Of a stretch of DNA of 51,462 nucleotides, positions 8,596 through 17,146 are shown in pieces. Below the pieces are notes generated by a model. The model was not told the origin of the DNA, did no database searches, and was given only the letters and a program-made list of their open reading frames with translations. The DNA comes from Nocardioides sp. Lineage in GTDB: Bacteria; Actinomycetota; Actinomycetes; Propionibacteriales; Nocardioidaceae. Where the stretch lies: assembly GCF_030655615.1 (NCBI RefSeq), contig NZ_JAURVJ010000114.1, positions 1 to 51,462 of the forward strand. The letters are read 5' to 3'. Within the stretch, counting starts at the first letter, position 1, and every line of letters begins with the position of its first letter. The position numbers and the translations under genes are program-made.

Positions 8596-9192
8596 CTATC
8601 GGCGACGATCGCGGGCGACGTACCAGGACGTCTTGCCGCGGGCCGCCCTGCGCGTCAGCGAGACGTGCACGTGGTCACGGTGCCGGAGGGTCTTGGAGCA
8701 GCTGCGCCGGTTGCGGCACGACGAGCTGAGGTAGGGCTCGGGCTCGAACTGGCGCCAGGCGGAGTACATCCGGTCGTTCCAGATGACGTACATGACGCCC
8801 ATCCGCCGAGCCTTGACCGCCGGGTTGCCGTCGGCGTCGGGGGCGAAGAGGTCGTCGAGCACGCGGCGCGCCGCGGCCCGGCCGCGCTTGGTCCCGGCGT
8901 CGGCGAACCAGTCGATCGCGCGCCCCTCCTGGTGCTCGGAGCTCACCGCGCTCCCCCGGCGGCAGCCGCGCGAGATGGAGGCGTGGCTGCCGTGGCGCTT
9001 GACCAGCCAGCGGCTCAGCTCGCGGGCGCCCGGCTTGGCGGCGGGCGCGCACCGGCTGGCGGGCTGGTAGTCCGCGAAGTCCTCGAGCGGCAACCGCGCC
9101 GAGGCTGGGGCGAGCGGGAGGAGGGCGGTGGCGAGCAGGGCCGTCAGCAGCGCGGCGCACAGCCGGCCGAGGGCGTGGGAGGTCCGCGACAT
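8596..9192 (-). CDS. Secreted M15-like (D-Ala-D-Ala carboxypeptidase-fold) protein
   Basis: A 198-residue exported protein with a signal peptide (LCAALLTALLATALLPLAPASA). The mature part carries a zinc-site pattern as in M15/VanY-like and ARB_07466-type C-terminal domains: SSEHQEGRAIDWF (H87, D94) and RDHVHVSLT (H174, H176). Four cysteines (C48, C77, C159, C165) could form disulfides outside the cell. The likely role is peptidoglycan peptide cleavage; substrate is inferred from the fold only. The frame continues upstream to 9354 through a Pro-rich stretch without homology, so the ATG at 9192, where the signal peptide begins, is chosen. No clear ribosome binding site is seen. Confidence 0.75.
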   Translation of the reverse strand: MSRTSHALGRLCAALLTALLATALLPLAPASARLPLEDFADYQPASRCAPAAKPGARELSRWLVKRHGSHASISRGCRRGSAVSSEHQEGRAIDWFADAGTKRGRAAARRVLDDLFAPDADGNPAVKARRMGVMYVIWNDRMYSAWRQFEPEPYLSSSCRNRRSCSKTLRHRDHVHVSLTRRAARGKTSWYVARDRRR

Positions 9193-9267
9193 GGCCACGA
9201 GGCTAGGCAGCGTCCCGGTGCCCCGTAAGACCCCCGTGCGAGGTCTGGCCGGACGGCCGGGCCGCCA

Positions 9268-9283
9268 TGGCCCGAGCGGGCCA
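9268..9283 (-). terminator. Short hairpin after the ASCH gene
   Basis: TGGCCCG-AG-CGGGCCA forms a 7-bp GC stem with a 2-base centre, seven bases past the stop of the ASCH gene and upstream of the M15-like gene on the same strand. There is no U-tract, so it is a weak terminator candidate. Confidence 0.3.
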
Positions 9284-9289
9284 GTTGGG

Positions 9290-9877
9290 TCAGTCGGGTC
9301 GGACGGTCCGGGCGAGGTAGGCCGCGCCCCGCGGCGAGACCTTGTAGCCGACACGGTGGCTGATGGTCAGGCCGAGGTTCTTGAGCTTGCGCACGTCGAT
9401 CTTGAACGGCAGCGTCTCGCGGCCGACCATCTCGGCGAGGTCGGGCGCGCGACGCTCGGGGTGTTCCTGCACCAGGCGCAGGTAGGCGATCGTCCAGCGC
9501 CCGTGGGCACTGGCCCGGTCGAGCCGTTCGAGCCGCGTGTCGAGGTCGGTGACGTCGGCGTCGGTCAGGTCGGCGCTGGTCCGCAGCGCGAGCCGCGGGT
9601 CCTCCCCCGCCCACTCCACCCGCACGCGGTACGTCGTCCAGTCGGCCTCGCCGGCGAGCGCGGCCCGGAGCCGGTCGGCGTCGCGCCACCCCGCCAGCCC
9701 GGCCTCCTCGTCGGTGATGGCGGACGGGTCGACCACGTCGACGGCGGTCACCCGGACCATCCCGGACGACGACGTGAACACCGCGCCCGGCTTGACGTCC
9801 TGGCGCTGCCACCGCCGGAACGCGAGCGTCACCGACCCGTCGCGCACCCCGGCCGCGGCCTTCATCGGCAGCCTCAT
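9290..9877 (-). CDS. ASCH-domain protein
   Basis: A 195-residue cytoplasmic protein. Its first 100 residues (MRLPMKAAAGVRDGSVTLAF..., KPGAVFTSSSGMVRVTAVDVV, YRVRVEWAGEDPRLALR) match the ASCH (ASC-1 homology) beta-barrel, a PUA-related RNA/nucleoside-binding fold. The second half is a helical, winged-helix-like region (EMVGRETLPFKIDVRKLKNLG) that ends VSPRGAAYL. ASCH proteins have been linked to RNA binding and, in some bacteria, to nuclease or amidohydrolase activity on modified nucleosides; which applies here is unknown. The ATG overlaps the stop of the upstream acetyltransferase gene (ATGA at 9874-9877), so the pair is translationally coupled. Confidence 0.75.
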   Translation of the reverse strand: MRLPMKAAAGVRDGSVTLAFRRWQRQDVKPGAVFTSSSGMVRVTAVDVVDPSAITDEEAGLAGWRDADRLRAALAGEADWTTYRVRVEWAGEDPRLALRTSADLTDADVTDLDTRLERLDRASAHGRWTIAYLRLVQEHPERRAPDLAEMVGRETLPFKIDVRKLKNLGLTISHRVGYKVSPRGAAYLARTVRPD

Positions 9878-10389
9878 GCCGCTCCCCCGACCCGCAGGTC
9901 CTTGCCGAAGCACCGGCTCAGCGGCGCGTCCTTGTAGTAGCCGAAGCCGGGCACGGTCACGTAGCCCGACGACTCGTAGAGGGCGATCGCCTCGGGCTGC
10001 TTCGTCCCCGTCTCGAGCAGCAGGACCTCGGCGCCGGCGGCCGCGGCGGTCGCCTCGAGGTGGGCGAGCACCACCCGGGCCAGGCCCCGCCCGCGAGCCG
10101 CGGGCACGACGTACATCCGCTTGACCTCGGCGGTGCGGGTCGACCCGAACGCCACCACGTCGCTGCGCCGCCAGGCCCCGGTCGCCACCGGGGTGTCGCC
10201 GTCTCCGGCGTCGAGGTAGCCGACGTAGAAGCTGCCCGCGGGCGGCTCGAACATCAGCGGGTCGAGCGGCGTCGCGTCGGGGCTGCCGTAGCGGACGACG
10301 TACTCGGCCTGGACGTCCTCGACCAGTCGCAGCGCGTCGGGATCGCCGTAGGCGACGCGCTCCAGGCGCAACGAGCTGGTCCCGGGCAC
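9874..10389 (-). CDS. GNAT family N-acetyltransferase
   Basis: A 171-residue cytoplasmic acetyltransferase. The core motif VKRMYVVPAARGRGLARVVL is the classic acetyl-CoA pyrophosphate-binding segment (R/Q-x-x-G-x-G/A), followed by LLLETGTKQPEAIALYESSGY, with the tyrosine that usually acts as general acid. The FEPPAGSFYVGYLD start of the sheet is also typical. The substrate is unknown. The frame is open up to 10605, overlapping the divergent protease gene, so the GTG at 10389, preceded by AGAGGA, is taken as the start. Its stop overlaps the start of the ASCH gene by four bases, which implies a two-gene operon. Confidence 0.85.
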   Translation of the reverse strand: MPGTSSLRLERVAYGDPDALRLVEDVQAEYVVRYGSPDATPLDPLMFEPPAGSFYVGYLDAGDGDTPVATGAWRRSDVVAFGSTRTAEVKRMYVVPAARGRGLARVVLAHLEATAAAAGAEVLLLETGTKQPEAIALYESSGYVTVPGFGYYKDAPLSRCFGKDLRVGGAA

Positions 10390-10444
10390 GACCCGTCCTC
10401 TTCTGATGGGGTAGGAACGAGGTGACCCTATCGGGAGGTTCACC

Positions 10445-11821
10445 GTGTCGATCCGTCCTGCCCTGCACATCCGCTCCCTGGCCCCCCTGCTGGTCGGGTC
10501 CCTCGTCGGCGGCCTGCTCGTCGCCCCTGCGGCGACCGCGCCGGCGGGTGCTCTCGAGAGGCCGCCAGCGCAGCGCGCACCGCAGGTCCTGCGCCACTCC
10601 TTCACCTACGACGGCACGGTCGTCCGGCTCGACCTGCGCCCGGTCGGCATCCGGTCGCCGGGTTTCCAGGCCTTCTCCCAGGGCGCCGACGGCACCCTCA
10701 CCCCACGCCGGGTCGCGCCCGCCCGGGCCTACCTCGGCGGGGTCGTCGGCCAGCCGGGCGCGGTCGCGGTGGCGATCCGGCGCACCGACGGCGTGCTGGC
10801 CGGGCAGGTCACCGTCGACCGCGGCGCGACGGTGCGCTTCGCCGGTCGGGAGGTCGTGGAGACCCGCGGCCTGACCCCGCCGGCGGCGTTCGCGTGGCCG
10901 TCGGCCGAGGACGCGACCCGCAACGTCACCGTCGCCCCGGGCCAGGTCGGGACGGCCACCCGCCGGTGGGATCTCGGCGTCGACCTCGACGCCTCCTACG
11001 CGACCGGCGACCTGAGGCGCTCGATCGGCCCCGCCATGGACGCGGTCGACCTCCTCACGGTCCAGCTGCTCGCGACCTACGAGCGCGACGCCCGCCTGCG
11101 CCCGGCGCTCAAGCGGGTGGTGCTGCGCCTCGACGACGCCGCCAGCCCCTACGCCGGTGTCGAGGGCGGAGACCTCGGCAAGGTCCGCGAGGAGTGGACC
11201 CCGGCCCTCGACGCCGACGTGGTCGACGACGTCGCCCTGCTCCACGACGAGGGCGGGGGTGGCGTGGCCTACGTCGGCACGGCGGGGTCCGACTACGCGG
11301 TCTCCGTCAACGGTCCCGGCGCCGACATCGACGTCGTGCGCCACGAGCTCGGCCACCAGTGGGGCCCGGGTGACAACCACACCAACGGCCCCGAGGGCGC
11401 GACCATTGAGTCGGGCAACCAGTACGCCCGCTTCGACGGCACCGAGCTGTCGTCGATCTTCCGCCGCCGCGACACGCGCCTGGCCGACCAGCCGCGCCGC
11501 TTCCCGGTCGTGCCGACGCTGCGCACCGACCTGCCGCCGTACGCCGCCCTCGACCTGCGCGACCGCCTCCGCAGCGGCGTCGCCGTCACGCTGCGCCCGG
11601 CCCGCAACGACCACGACGCCAACGGGACCCGCGTGCGTCTCGCGTCGGTCGCCGGTCGCAGCCACCTCGGGGGCCGGGTCAGCCGGTCCGGGGAGGTCGT
11701 CACCTACGTCCCGCCGCGGGTCGGCGCGGTGCGCACGGTCGACTGGTTCACCTACCGCGTCGTCGACCCCACCGGCCGTCCGGCCACTGGCGTCGTCGTC
11801 GTCCGGGTGAGCCCCGGCTGA
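10445..11821 (+). CDS. Secreted zinc metalloprotease with HExxHxxGxxD site and C-terminal Ig-like domain
   Basis: A 458-residue exported protein with a signal peptide (SLAPLLVGSLVGGLLVAPAATA). An N-terminal propeptide-like beta region (about residues 45-160) precedes a metzincin-like catalytic domain with ATYERDARLRPALKRVVLRL and the zinc motif VRHELGHQWGPGDNHTNG: H300, E301, H304, G307, D310. Asp at the third-ligand position is the snapalysin (M7) pattern; H312 two residues on could be the ligand instead. IESGNQYARFDGTELSS follows. The C-terminal 90 residues (NDHDANGTRVRLASV... YVPP...WFTYRVVDPTG) form a cadherin/Ig-like module common in secreted bacterial enzymes. GTG start with GGGAGG (10433-10438). 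serC follows after 12 bases. Confidence 0.8.
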   Translation: MSIRPALHIRSLAPLLVGSLVGGLLVAPAATAPAGALERPPAQRAPQVLRHSFTYDGTVVRLDLRPVGIRSPGFQAFSQGADGTLTPRRVAPARAYLGGVVGQPGAVAVAIRRTDGVLAGQVTVDRGATVRFAGREVVETRGLTPPAAFAWPSAEDATRNVTVAPGQVGTATRRWDLGVDLDASYATGDLRRSIGPAMDAVDLLTVQLLATYERDARLRPALKRVVLRLDDAASPYAGVEGGDLGKVREEWTPALDADVVDDVALLHDEGGGGVAYVGTAGSDYAVSVNGPGADIDVVRHELGHQWGPGDNHTNGPEGATIESGNQYARFDGTELSSIFRRRDTRLADQPRRFPVVPTLRTDLPPYAALDLRDRLRSGVAVTLRPARNDHDANGTRVRLASVAGRSHLGGRVSRSGEVVTYVPPRVGAVRTVDWFTYRVVDPTGRPATGVVVVRVSPG

Positions 11822-12952
<1,131 letters not shown>

Positions 12953-12964
12953 GCTCCGCCCCTC

Positions 12965-13462
12965 TCAGCGGAGGACCGCCGACACGGCGTCGTACGTCGA
13001 CCGGCCGAAGGCCACGATCCGGGCCTCGGTGACCTGGGTCGGGGTCGAGCCCAGGGTCTCGACGGCGGCGGTCACCGCGTCGTCGAAGGGCCAGCCGTAG
13101 ACACCGGCCGAGACGAGAGGGAACGCGACGGTGAGAGCACCGATCTCGTCGGCGACGGCGAGGGCACGCGCATAGCAGGAGACCAGCAGCGAGCGGTCGG
13201 TCTCGCCGCGGGTGAAGTTGGGCCCGACGACGTGGATCACCCATCGCGCCGGCATCTGGCCGGCTGTCGTCCAGCCCGCGTCACCGGTCGCGAGCCCCTT
13301 CGGGAAGCGGCGCCGGCAGTCCTCGAGCACCGCCGGGCCGCCCGCCCGGTGGATCGCGCCGTCGACGCCGCCCCCGCCGCGCATCGCCCGGTTAGCGGCG
13401 TTGACGACCGCGTCGACGTCCTGGGTCGTGATGTCGCCCTCGACCACGGTCACCTCGGCCAC
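12965..13462 (-). CDS. Macro-domain protein (O-acetyl-ADP-ribose deacetylase type)
   Basis: A 165-residue single macro domain. VVNAANRAMRGGGGVDGAIH holds the ADP-ribose-binding Asn and Gly-rich loop with the His/Asp pattern of the MacroD/YmdB branch, and FPLVSAGVYGWPFDDA is the second diphosphate-binding loop. Enzymes of this branch hydrolyse O-acetyl-ADP-ribose and remove ADP-ribose from acidic residues. The GTG start is one base after the TGA of the topoisomerase IB gene, so translation is probably coupled and the two proteins are likely made together. Confidence 0.9.
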   Translation of the reverse strand: MAEVTVVEGDITTQDVDAVVNAANRAMRGGGGVDGAIHRAGGPAVLEDCRRRFPKGLATGDAGWTTAGQMPARWVIHVVGPNFTRGETDRSLLVSCYARALAVADEIGALTVAFPLVSAGVYGWPFDDAVTAAVETLGSTPTQVTEARIVAFGRSTYDAVSAVLR

Positions 13463-13463
13463 G

Positions 13464-14474
13464 TCACGCCATCTCCTTGATCAGCTTGAGCGTCGCACGC
13501 TCCAGCGCCGCCTGCCGCTCGTCGGGGGTGTCGTAGCGGCGGCGCGTGGTCCGCTGGATGGTGATCCCGCGGTCGTAGGCCTCGATCACCCGCGGGTCGA
13601 CGTAGGACGAACGCGCCAGGGTCGGGGTGTTGCCGAGGAACTCCGAGACCTCCTTCATCGCGCCGGAGACCGCGCGCTTGCGCGAGGCCTTGGTGCCGCC
13701 GGGCTCGGGCGTCTCGGCCAGCGCCGCCGCGGCGAGCACCGTGGCGTGCCAGGTGCGGAAGTCCTTGGCGGTCGCCTCGAGGCCCGTCGTCGCGCGCACG
13801 TAGGTGTTGACGAGGTCGGGGATGACCGACCGCCAGGACCGGCCCTCCTGGTAGGCCATCAGGCGCGGGTCGTCCTTGGCGCGCCGCTTGCGCATGATCT
13901 CGACGGCCTCGATCACGGTCTCGTCGTCGATCTCGATCCGGTGGTCGACCCCGGACTTTCCGGTGAAGGTGAAGACGAGGCGGTCCTGGTGGCGCTTGAC
14001 GTGCCGCCGCTCGATCGTGGTCAGCCCGAACGAGCCGTTGGTGTCGGCGTAGACGTCGTTGCCGATCCGGAAGTAGCCCAGGTCGAGCAGGCGTACGGCG
14101 GCCGCGCACGCACGCTCGAGCGGCATCCCCTCGCGGCCCAGGTCGGCCAGCACCAGCTCGCGCGCCTTGACCAGGCCCTTGCCGAACAGCAGCATCCGGT
14201 CGAACTTCTCCGCGTCGCGACGGACCCGCCAGTCCGGGTGGTAGAGGTACTGGCGGCGCCCGGCGTCGTCGGTGCCGACGGCCTGCAGGTGGCCGTTGGC
14301 GTGGGGCGTCACCCAGACGTCCCGCCAGGCCGGCGGGATCACCAGCGCCTTGACCCGCGCGGCGTCCTCGGGCGGGAGGCGCTGGCCGTGGCGGTCGAGG
14401 TAGACGAACCCGGCGCCGGCGCGGCGGCGGGTCCAGCCCGGCTGGTCGGGCGACGTACGACGCAGTCTCACCAC
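13464..14474 (-). CDS. DNA topoisomerase IB (poxvirus-like)
   Basis: A 336-residue type IB topoisomerase that relaxes supercoils through a 3'-phosphotyrosyl intermediate. Catalytic residues can be read: R136 (YFRIGN), K173 (FTGKSG), R240 (AKDFRTWHAT), and the nucleophile Y291 in TPTLARSSYVDPRVIEAY. Asn282 occupies the place of the vaccinia catalytic His, as in the Deinococcus radiodurans enzyme. The N-terminal domain (PPAWRDVWVTPHANGHLQAVG, RQYLYHPDW) clamps DNA. Length fits the bacterial family. GTG start; a second in-frame GTG follows directly. It is upstream of and probably coupled to the macro-domain gene. Confidence 0.95.
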   Translation of the reverse strand: MVRLRRTSPDQPGWTRRRAGAGFVYLDRHGQRLPPEDAARVKALVIPPAWRDVWVTPHANGHLQAVGTDDAGRRQYLYHPDWRVRRDAEKFDRMLLFGKGLVKARELVLADLGREGMPLERACAAAVRLLDLGYFRIGNDVYADTNGSFGLTTIERRHVKRHQDRLVFTFTGKSGVDHRIEIDDETVIEAVEIMRKRRAKDDPRLMAYQEGRSWRSVIPDLVNTYVRATTGLEATAKDFRTWHATVLAAAALAETPEPGGTKASRKRAVSGAMKEVSEFLGNTPTLARSSYVDPRVIEAYDRGITIQRTTRRRYDTPDERQAALERATLKLIKEMA

Positions 14475-14510
14475 GCCTGGGAGCCTAGGAGCGGGCCGCA
14501 GGACCCGGCT

Positions 14511-15545
14511 TCACCCACGGGGACGGAGCGAGCGCACCAGCAGGCCGAGCATCACGACGCCGAAGCCGAGGCCGACCGCGTAGGGCCAGGCCGACCGTCC
14601 GCCGACCAGCTCGTCGGGGTCGCCGCTGATGTCAGGGTCCGGCGTGGGCTCCGCAGCGGGCAGGGTCGAGGACGGGTCGCCCGGCACGGCGGACGACGTG
14701 GGTGACGGTGGCGGCAGCGGCGCCACGGCCCGGGCGACCCGGCGCGGGAGCCGCACCCGCAGCACCTCGGACTGGGCGCCCTCGCTGGAGATCAGCACCA
14801 CCCCGTCCTCGTCGACGGTGATCCCCTCGCCCTGCATCTGGTCGGGCAGGTCGAACCGGTCGACGAGCTCGAGGCCGGGCCAGGTGTAGACGGCGGCCGA
14901 GGAGTAGCCGCGCACGACCACGTGCCGCCCGTCGGGCCAGAAGGCGCCGTCGGTGGCGATCGCCCGGGCGTTGCCGATCGGCTGCAACCGGTTGGGGGCG
15001 TCGGCGTCGAGCCGCGCCGGGGCGAGCATGACGATCCCGCCGAAGACGCCCTTGGTGACGATCGCCAGGCGTCCGGTGCGCGGCTCGACCACCAGCGTCT
15101 CGGCGTCGTGCGGGCCGTCGGGATAGACGAGCTCGTAGGACGTCACCTCGCCGCGGACGTCGCGGTCGCCCCGCCCGACCGGGACCCTGGTGACGCTGAC
15201 CGACGCGCGCTTCTCGCCGTTGTCACCGGTGTCGGCGACCCACACCTCGCCGGGGCCGGCCGGCGCCACCGCCTCGACGTCCTCCGGGTCGTCGGCCCAC
15301 GTGGTGACGCCGACGGTCTCGCCGGTGCCGCGGTCGACGGTGAACACCCGGCCGGTGTCACCGGAGTCGTTGACGGTGACCACCAGGCCGTCGCGGGCGA
15401 CCAGGCCGCTGGACTCGACGATCGCGGGGTCGGCGAAGGTCAGCTCGACCGTGGCCCTCGGCGCCGACGTCGCCCCGGCCGCGGCGATGCCGACGACGAA
15501 CGGCAGCGCGACGGCCGCCGCGAGCAGGCGCCCCACGCGCCTCAT
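14511..15545 (-). CDS. Membrane-anchored extracytoplasmic beta-propeller-like protein
   Basis: A 344-residue protein with an N-terminal signal sequence (LLAAAVALPFVVGIAAAG) and an extracellular domain of about 240 residues with repeated short blades (ESSGLVARDGLVVTVNDSGD, GEVWVADTGDNGEKR, GEGITVDEDGVVLISSEG). A Pro/Ser-rich linker (about 275-310) and a C-terminal membrane helix (WPYAVGLGFGVVMLGLLVRSL) with a short basic tail follow, so it is tethered outside the membrane. It resembles SMP-30/NHL-type propeller proteins, but no catalytic residues can be assigned; function unknown. The ATG overlaps the stop of the methyltransferase gene (ATGA at 15542-15545), so it is the third gene of a coupled group. 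Confidence 0.75.
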   Translation of the reverse strand: MRRVGRLLAAAVALPFVVGIAAAGATSAPRATVELTFADPAIVESSGLVARDGLVVTVNDSGDTGRVFTVDRGTGETVGVTTWADDPEDVEAVAPAGPGEVWVADTGDNGEKRASVSVTRVPVGRGDRDVRGEVTSYELVYPDGPHDAETLVVEPRTGRLAIVTKGVFGGIVMLAPARLDADAPNRLQPIGNARAIATDGAFWPDGRHVVVRGYSSAAVYTWPGLELVDRFDLPDQMQGEGITVDEDGVVLISSEGAQSEVLRVRLPRRVARAVAPLPPPSPTSSAVPGDPSSTLPAAEPTPDPDISGDPDELVGGRSAWPYAVGLGFGVVMLGLLVRSLRPRG

Positions 15546-16747
15546 GCCCCGAGCAGCGCGGCCAGCCGCGGCTGCAGGTGCCACTCGGCGACGAGCGCGT
15601 CGTAGTCGCGCTCGCTCTGCTCCCTGGCGGCGTCGGAGCCGGTCCGCACGCCGCGGAGCATCGTGTTGCGCGGCGTGTGCTCGCTCCCGACGAACTGGAC
15701 CACGTCGACGCGATAGCCCTGGAGCCGCATCAGTGACGCGCGGAGCGCGTCGGTGAGGGTGTCGGCGAGCCGCTCGCGCAGGATCCCGTGGCGGGTCAGC
15801 TCGCCGTAGGGCGACGGGGTCTCCTCTCGCCGCAGCTGGGCGGCGATGTCGTGGTGGCAGCACGGGGCGGCCAGCACCAGCGCCGACTCCCACCCGACCG
15901 CGCGGGCGAGGGCCTCGTCGGTCGCGGTGTCGCACGCGTGGAGGGCGAGGACGACCTCGGGCGCCGGCTCGACGACGGCGTCGGCGATCGACCCCACGAC
16001 GAAGGTCGCCTGCAGCCCGAGCTCGGCCGCGACCCGCGTGTTGTGCTCGCGCGACTGCTCCTTGACGTCGACCCCGGTCATCGCGACGGGCAGGCCGAGC
16101 ACGCCGCCGAGGTAGCGCTGGGCGGCGAAGGTCAGGTAGGCGTTGCCACAACCCAGGTCGACGACCCGCAGCGGGTCCTCGGCCGTCGGCCTCCGCAGGT
16201 GGCCGGTCGCCCGCGCGTCGGCGACGGTCGCGTCGAGCAGCCGCAGGAACTCCTCGACCTGGCGCACCTTGGCCATCCGGGTCGGCTTGATCCGCCCGTC
16301 GGCGCCGGCGAGCCCGAGCGCCCGGTAGAGCGGGTCGTCGAGCGGCAGCAGCCGGTCCTTGCTGCGGTCGTGGTCGTGCTCGACGGCGACCGCCTCGGCG
16401 CGTGCCTTGCTCGAGACGAGCGCCTCGCCGCGCTTGGTCACCCGGACCTGGTGCGTCTGCGTCGCGGTCTCGACGTGCCAGTTGCCGAACGGCTCGGCGA
16501 GCAGCAGGTCGACCGCCGTGGCGGCCTCGGCCCCGGCCGCGTGGTTGGCCGTGTGCGCCTGCGTGGCGTCGTACGACGTCAGCTGGAGGTGCCGGCCGGA
16601 CTTGAGGTCGACGTACCTCACCTCGACGCGCCGCCACGCGGGGACCGCTGTCTTGCGGCGACCGGACGCGACCGCCCGGACCAGCCCGTCGGCGTCGAGG
16701 AGCGCCTCTCGCACCAGGGCGAGGGCGGCGTCGAGCGTGGAGGTCAC
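15542..16747 (-). CDS. SAM-dependent methyltransferase (METTL25/Methyltransf_32-like)
   Basis: A 401-residue cytoplasmic protein. The C-terminal half is a class I methyltransferase: VVDLGCGNAYLTFAAQRYL is the SAM-binding motif I, MTGVDVKEQ the acidic motif II, and LALHACDTATDEAL plus APCCHHDIAAQL are the hallmarks of the Methyltransf_32 family, whose bacterial members are thought to act on RNA. The N-terminal 150 residues (YVDLKSGRHLQLTSYDATQAHT, VRVTKRGEALVSSK) form a separate domain, possibly substrate-binding. The GTG start overlaps the stop of the small ORF by four bases (GTGA, 16744-16747), and the stop overlaps the start of the propeller gene. Confidence 0.8.
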   Translation of the reverse strand: MTSTLDAALALVREALLDADGLVRAVASGRRKTAVPAWRRVEVRYVDLKSGRHLQLTSYDATQAHTANHAAGAEAATAVDLLLAEPFGNWHVETATQTHQVRVTKRGEALVSSKARAEAVAVEHDHDRSKDRLLPLDDPLYRALGLAGADGRIKPTRMAKVRQVEEFLRLLDATVADARATGHLRRPTAEDPLRVVDLGCGNAYLTFAAQRYLGGVLGLPVAMTGVDVKEQSREHNTRVAAELGLQATFVVGSIADAVVEPAPEVVLALHACDTATDEALARAVGWESALVLAAPCCHHDIAAQLRREETPSPYGELTRHGILRERLADTLTDALRASLMRLQGYRVDVVQFVGSEHTPRNTMLRGVRTGSDAAREQSERDYDALVAEWHLQPRLAALLGA

Positions 16748-16830
16748 TTGCGGACCGCCGCGACCACCACGATCAGGAAGAGCCCCACCAGCGCCAGCGA
16801 GATCACGAGGCGACGGTGGCGGGGGTTCAC
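16744..16830 (-). CDS. 28-residue single-span membrane miniprotein
   Basis: A short frame reads a basic N-terminus (MNPRHRRL when GTG is read as Met), one hydrophobic helix VISLALVGLFLIVVVAAV, and RK at the end. The stop shares four bases (GTGA) with the start of the methyltransferase gene, the coupling used elsewhere in this window, which argues that it is translated. An adjacent in-frame GTG at 16833 would add one residue. Function unknown; it could equally be a leader peptide that sets translation of the next gene. Confidence 0.5.
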   Translation of the reverse strand: MNPRHRRLVISLALVGLFLIVVVAAVRK

Positions 16831-17146
16831 CACCTCAGCCTAGGCCGCGCTCCGCACCCGCTCTCCACGGTGGTCGAGCCGGGCGGGCGCCGGCGAGCCC
16901 GCGCCCCCGCACCCGACGCACCCGACGCACCCGACGCACCCGACGCACCCGACGCACCCGACGCACCCGACCCGAGGCCACAGCTGGGCGACCGGCAGGA
17001 AGGCGCCCTGACCGCAGACCCATGCCCACCACAGGGCGCACGGAGCCCCGGGCCGGCCCTGCGACTCGGCGGCCGACACCCGGACCGGCGGCAGGAGTAC
17101 CAGGCGGAGTCGGCCGCGAGACGCGGCCGGCCAGAGGCGACCAGTC
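16831..17146. other. Non-coding gap with a 9-bp minisatellite
   Basis: About 316 bases between two minus-strand genes. No credible gene: open frames exist on both strands, but those through the repeat translate to low-complexity strings such as repeated VGC, RVR or GAS and have no good ribosome binding site. The main feature is the tandem repeat at 16909-16971. No terminator or promoter is clear. Confidence 0.5.
16909..16971. repeat. Seven perfect tandem copies of a 9-bp unit
   Basis: GCACCCGAC is repeated seven times without a mismatch between the transhydrogenase stop and the small membrane ORF. It is non-coding by all visible signs. Perfect copies point to recent slippage; the copy number is likely variable. 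Confidence 0.9.

Noticed and set aside
9874..10605. Longer 243-residue form of the acetyltransferase
   Set aside because: The extra N-terminus has no homology and overlaps the start of the divergent protease; the GTG at 10389 has a good ribosome binding site.
16909..16971. CRISPR-like array
   Set aside because: The units are 9 bases and directly adjacent, with no spacers; no cas genes.
16835..17079. Cys- or Arg-repeat ORFs (VGC or RVR repeats) through the 9-bp minisatellite
   Set aside because: Open only because a 9-bp repeat has no stop; no start context, no family.
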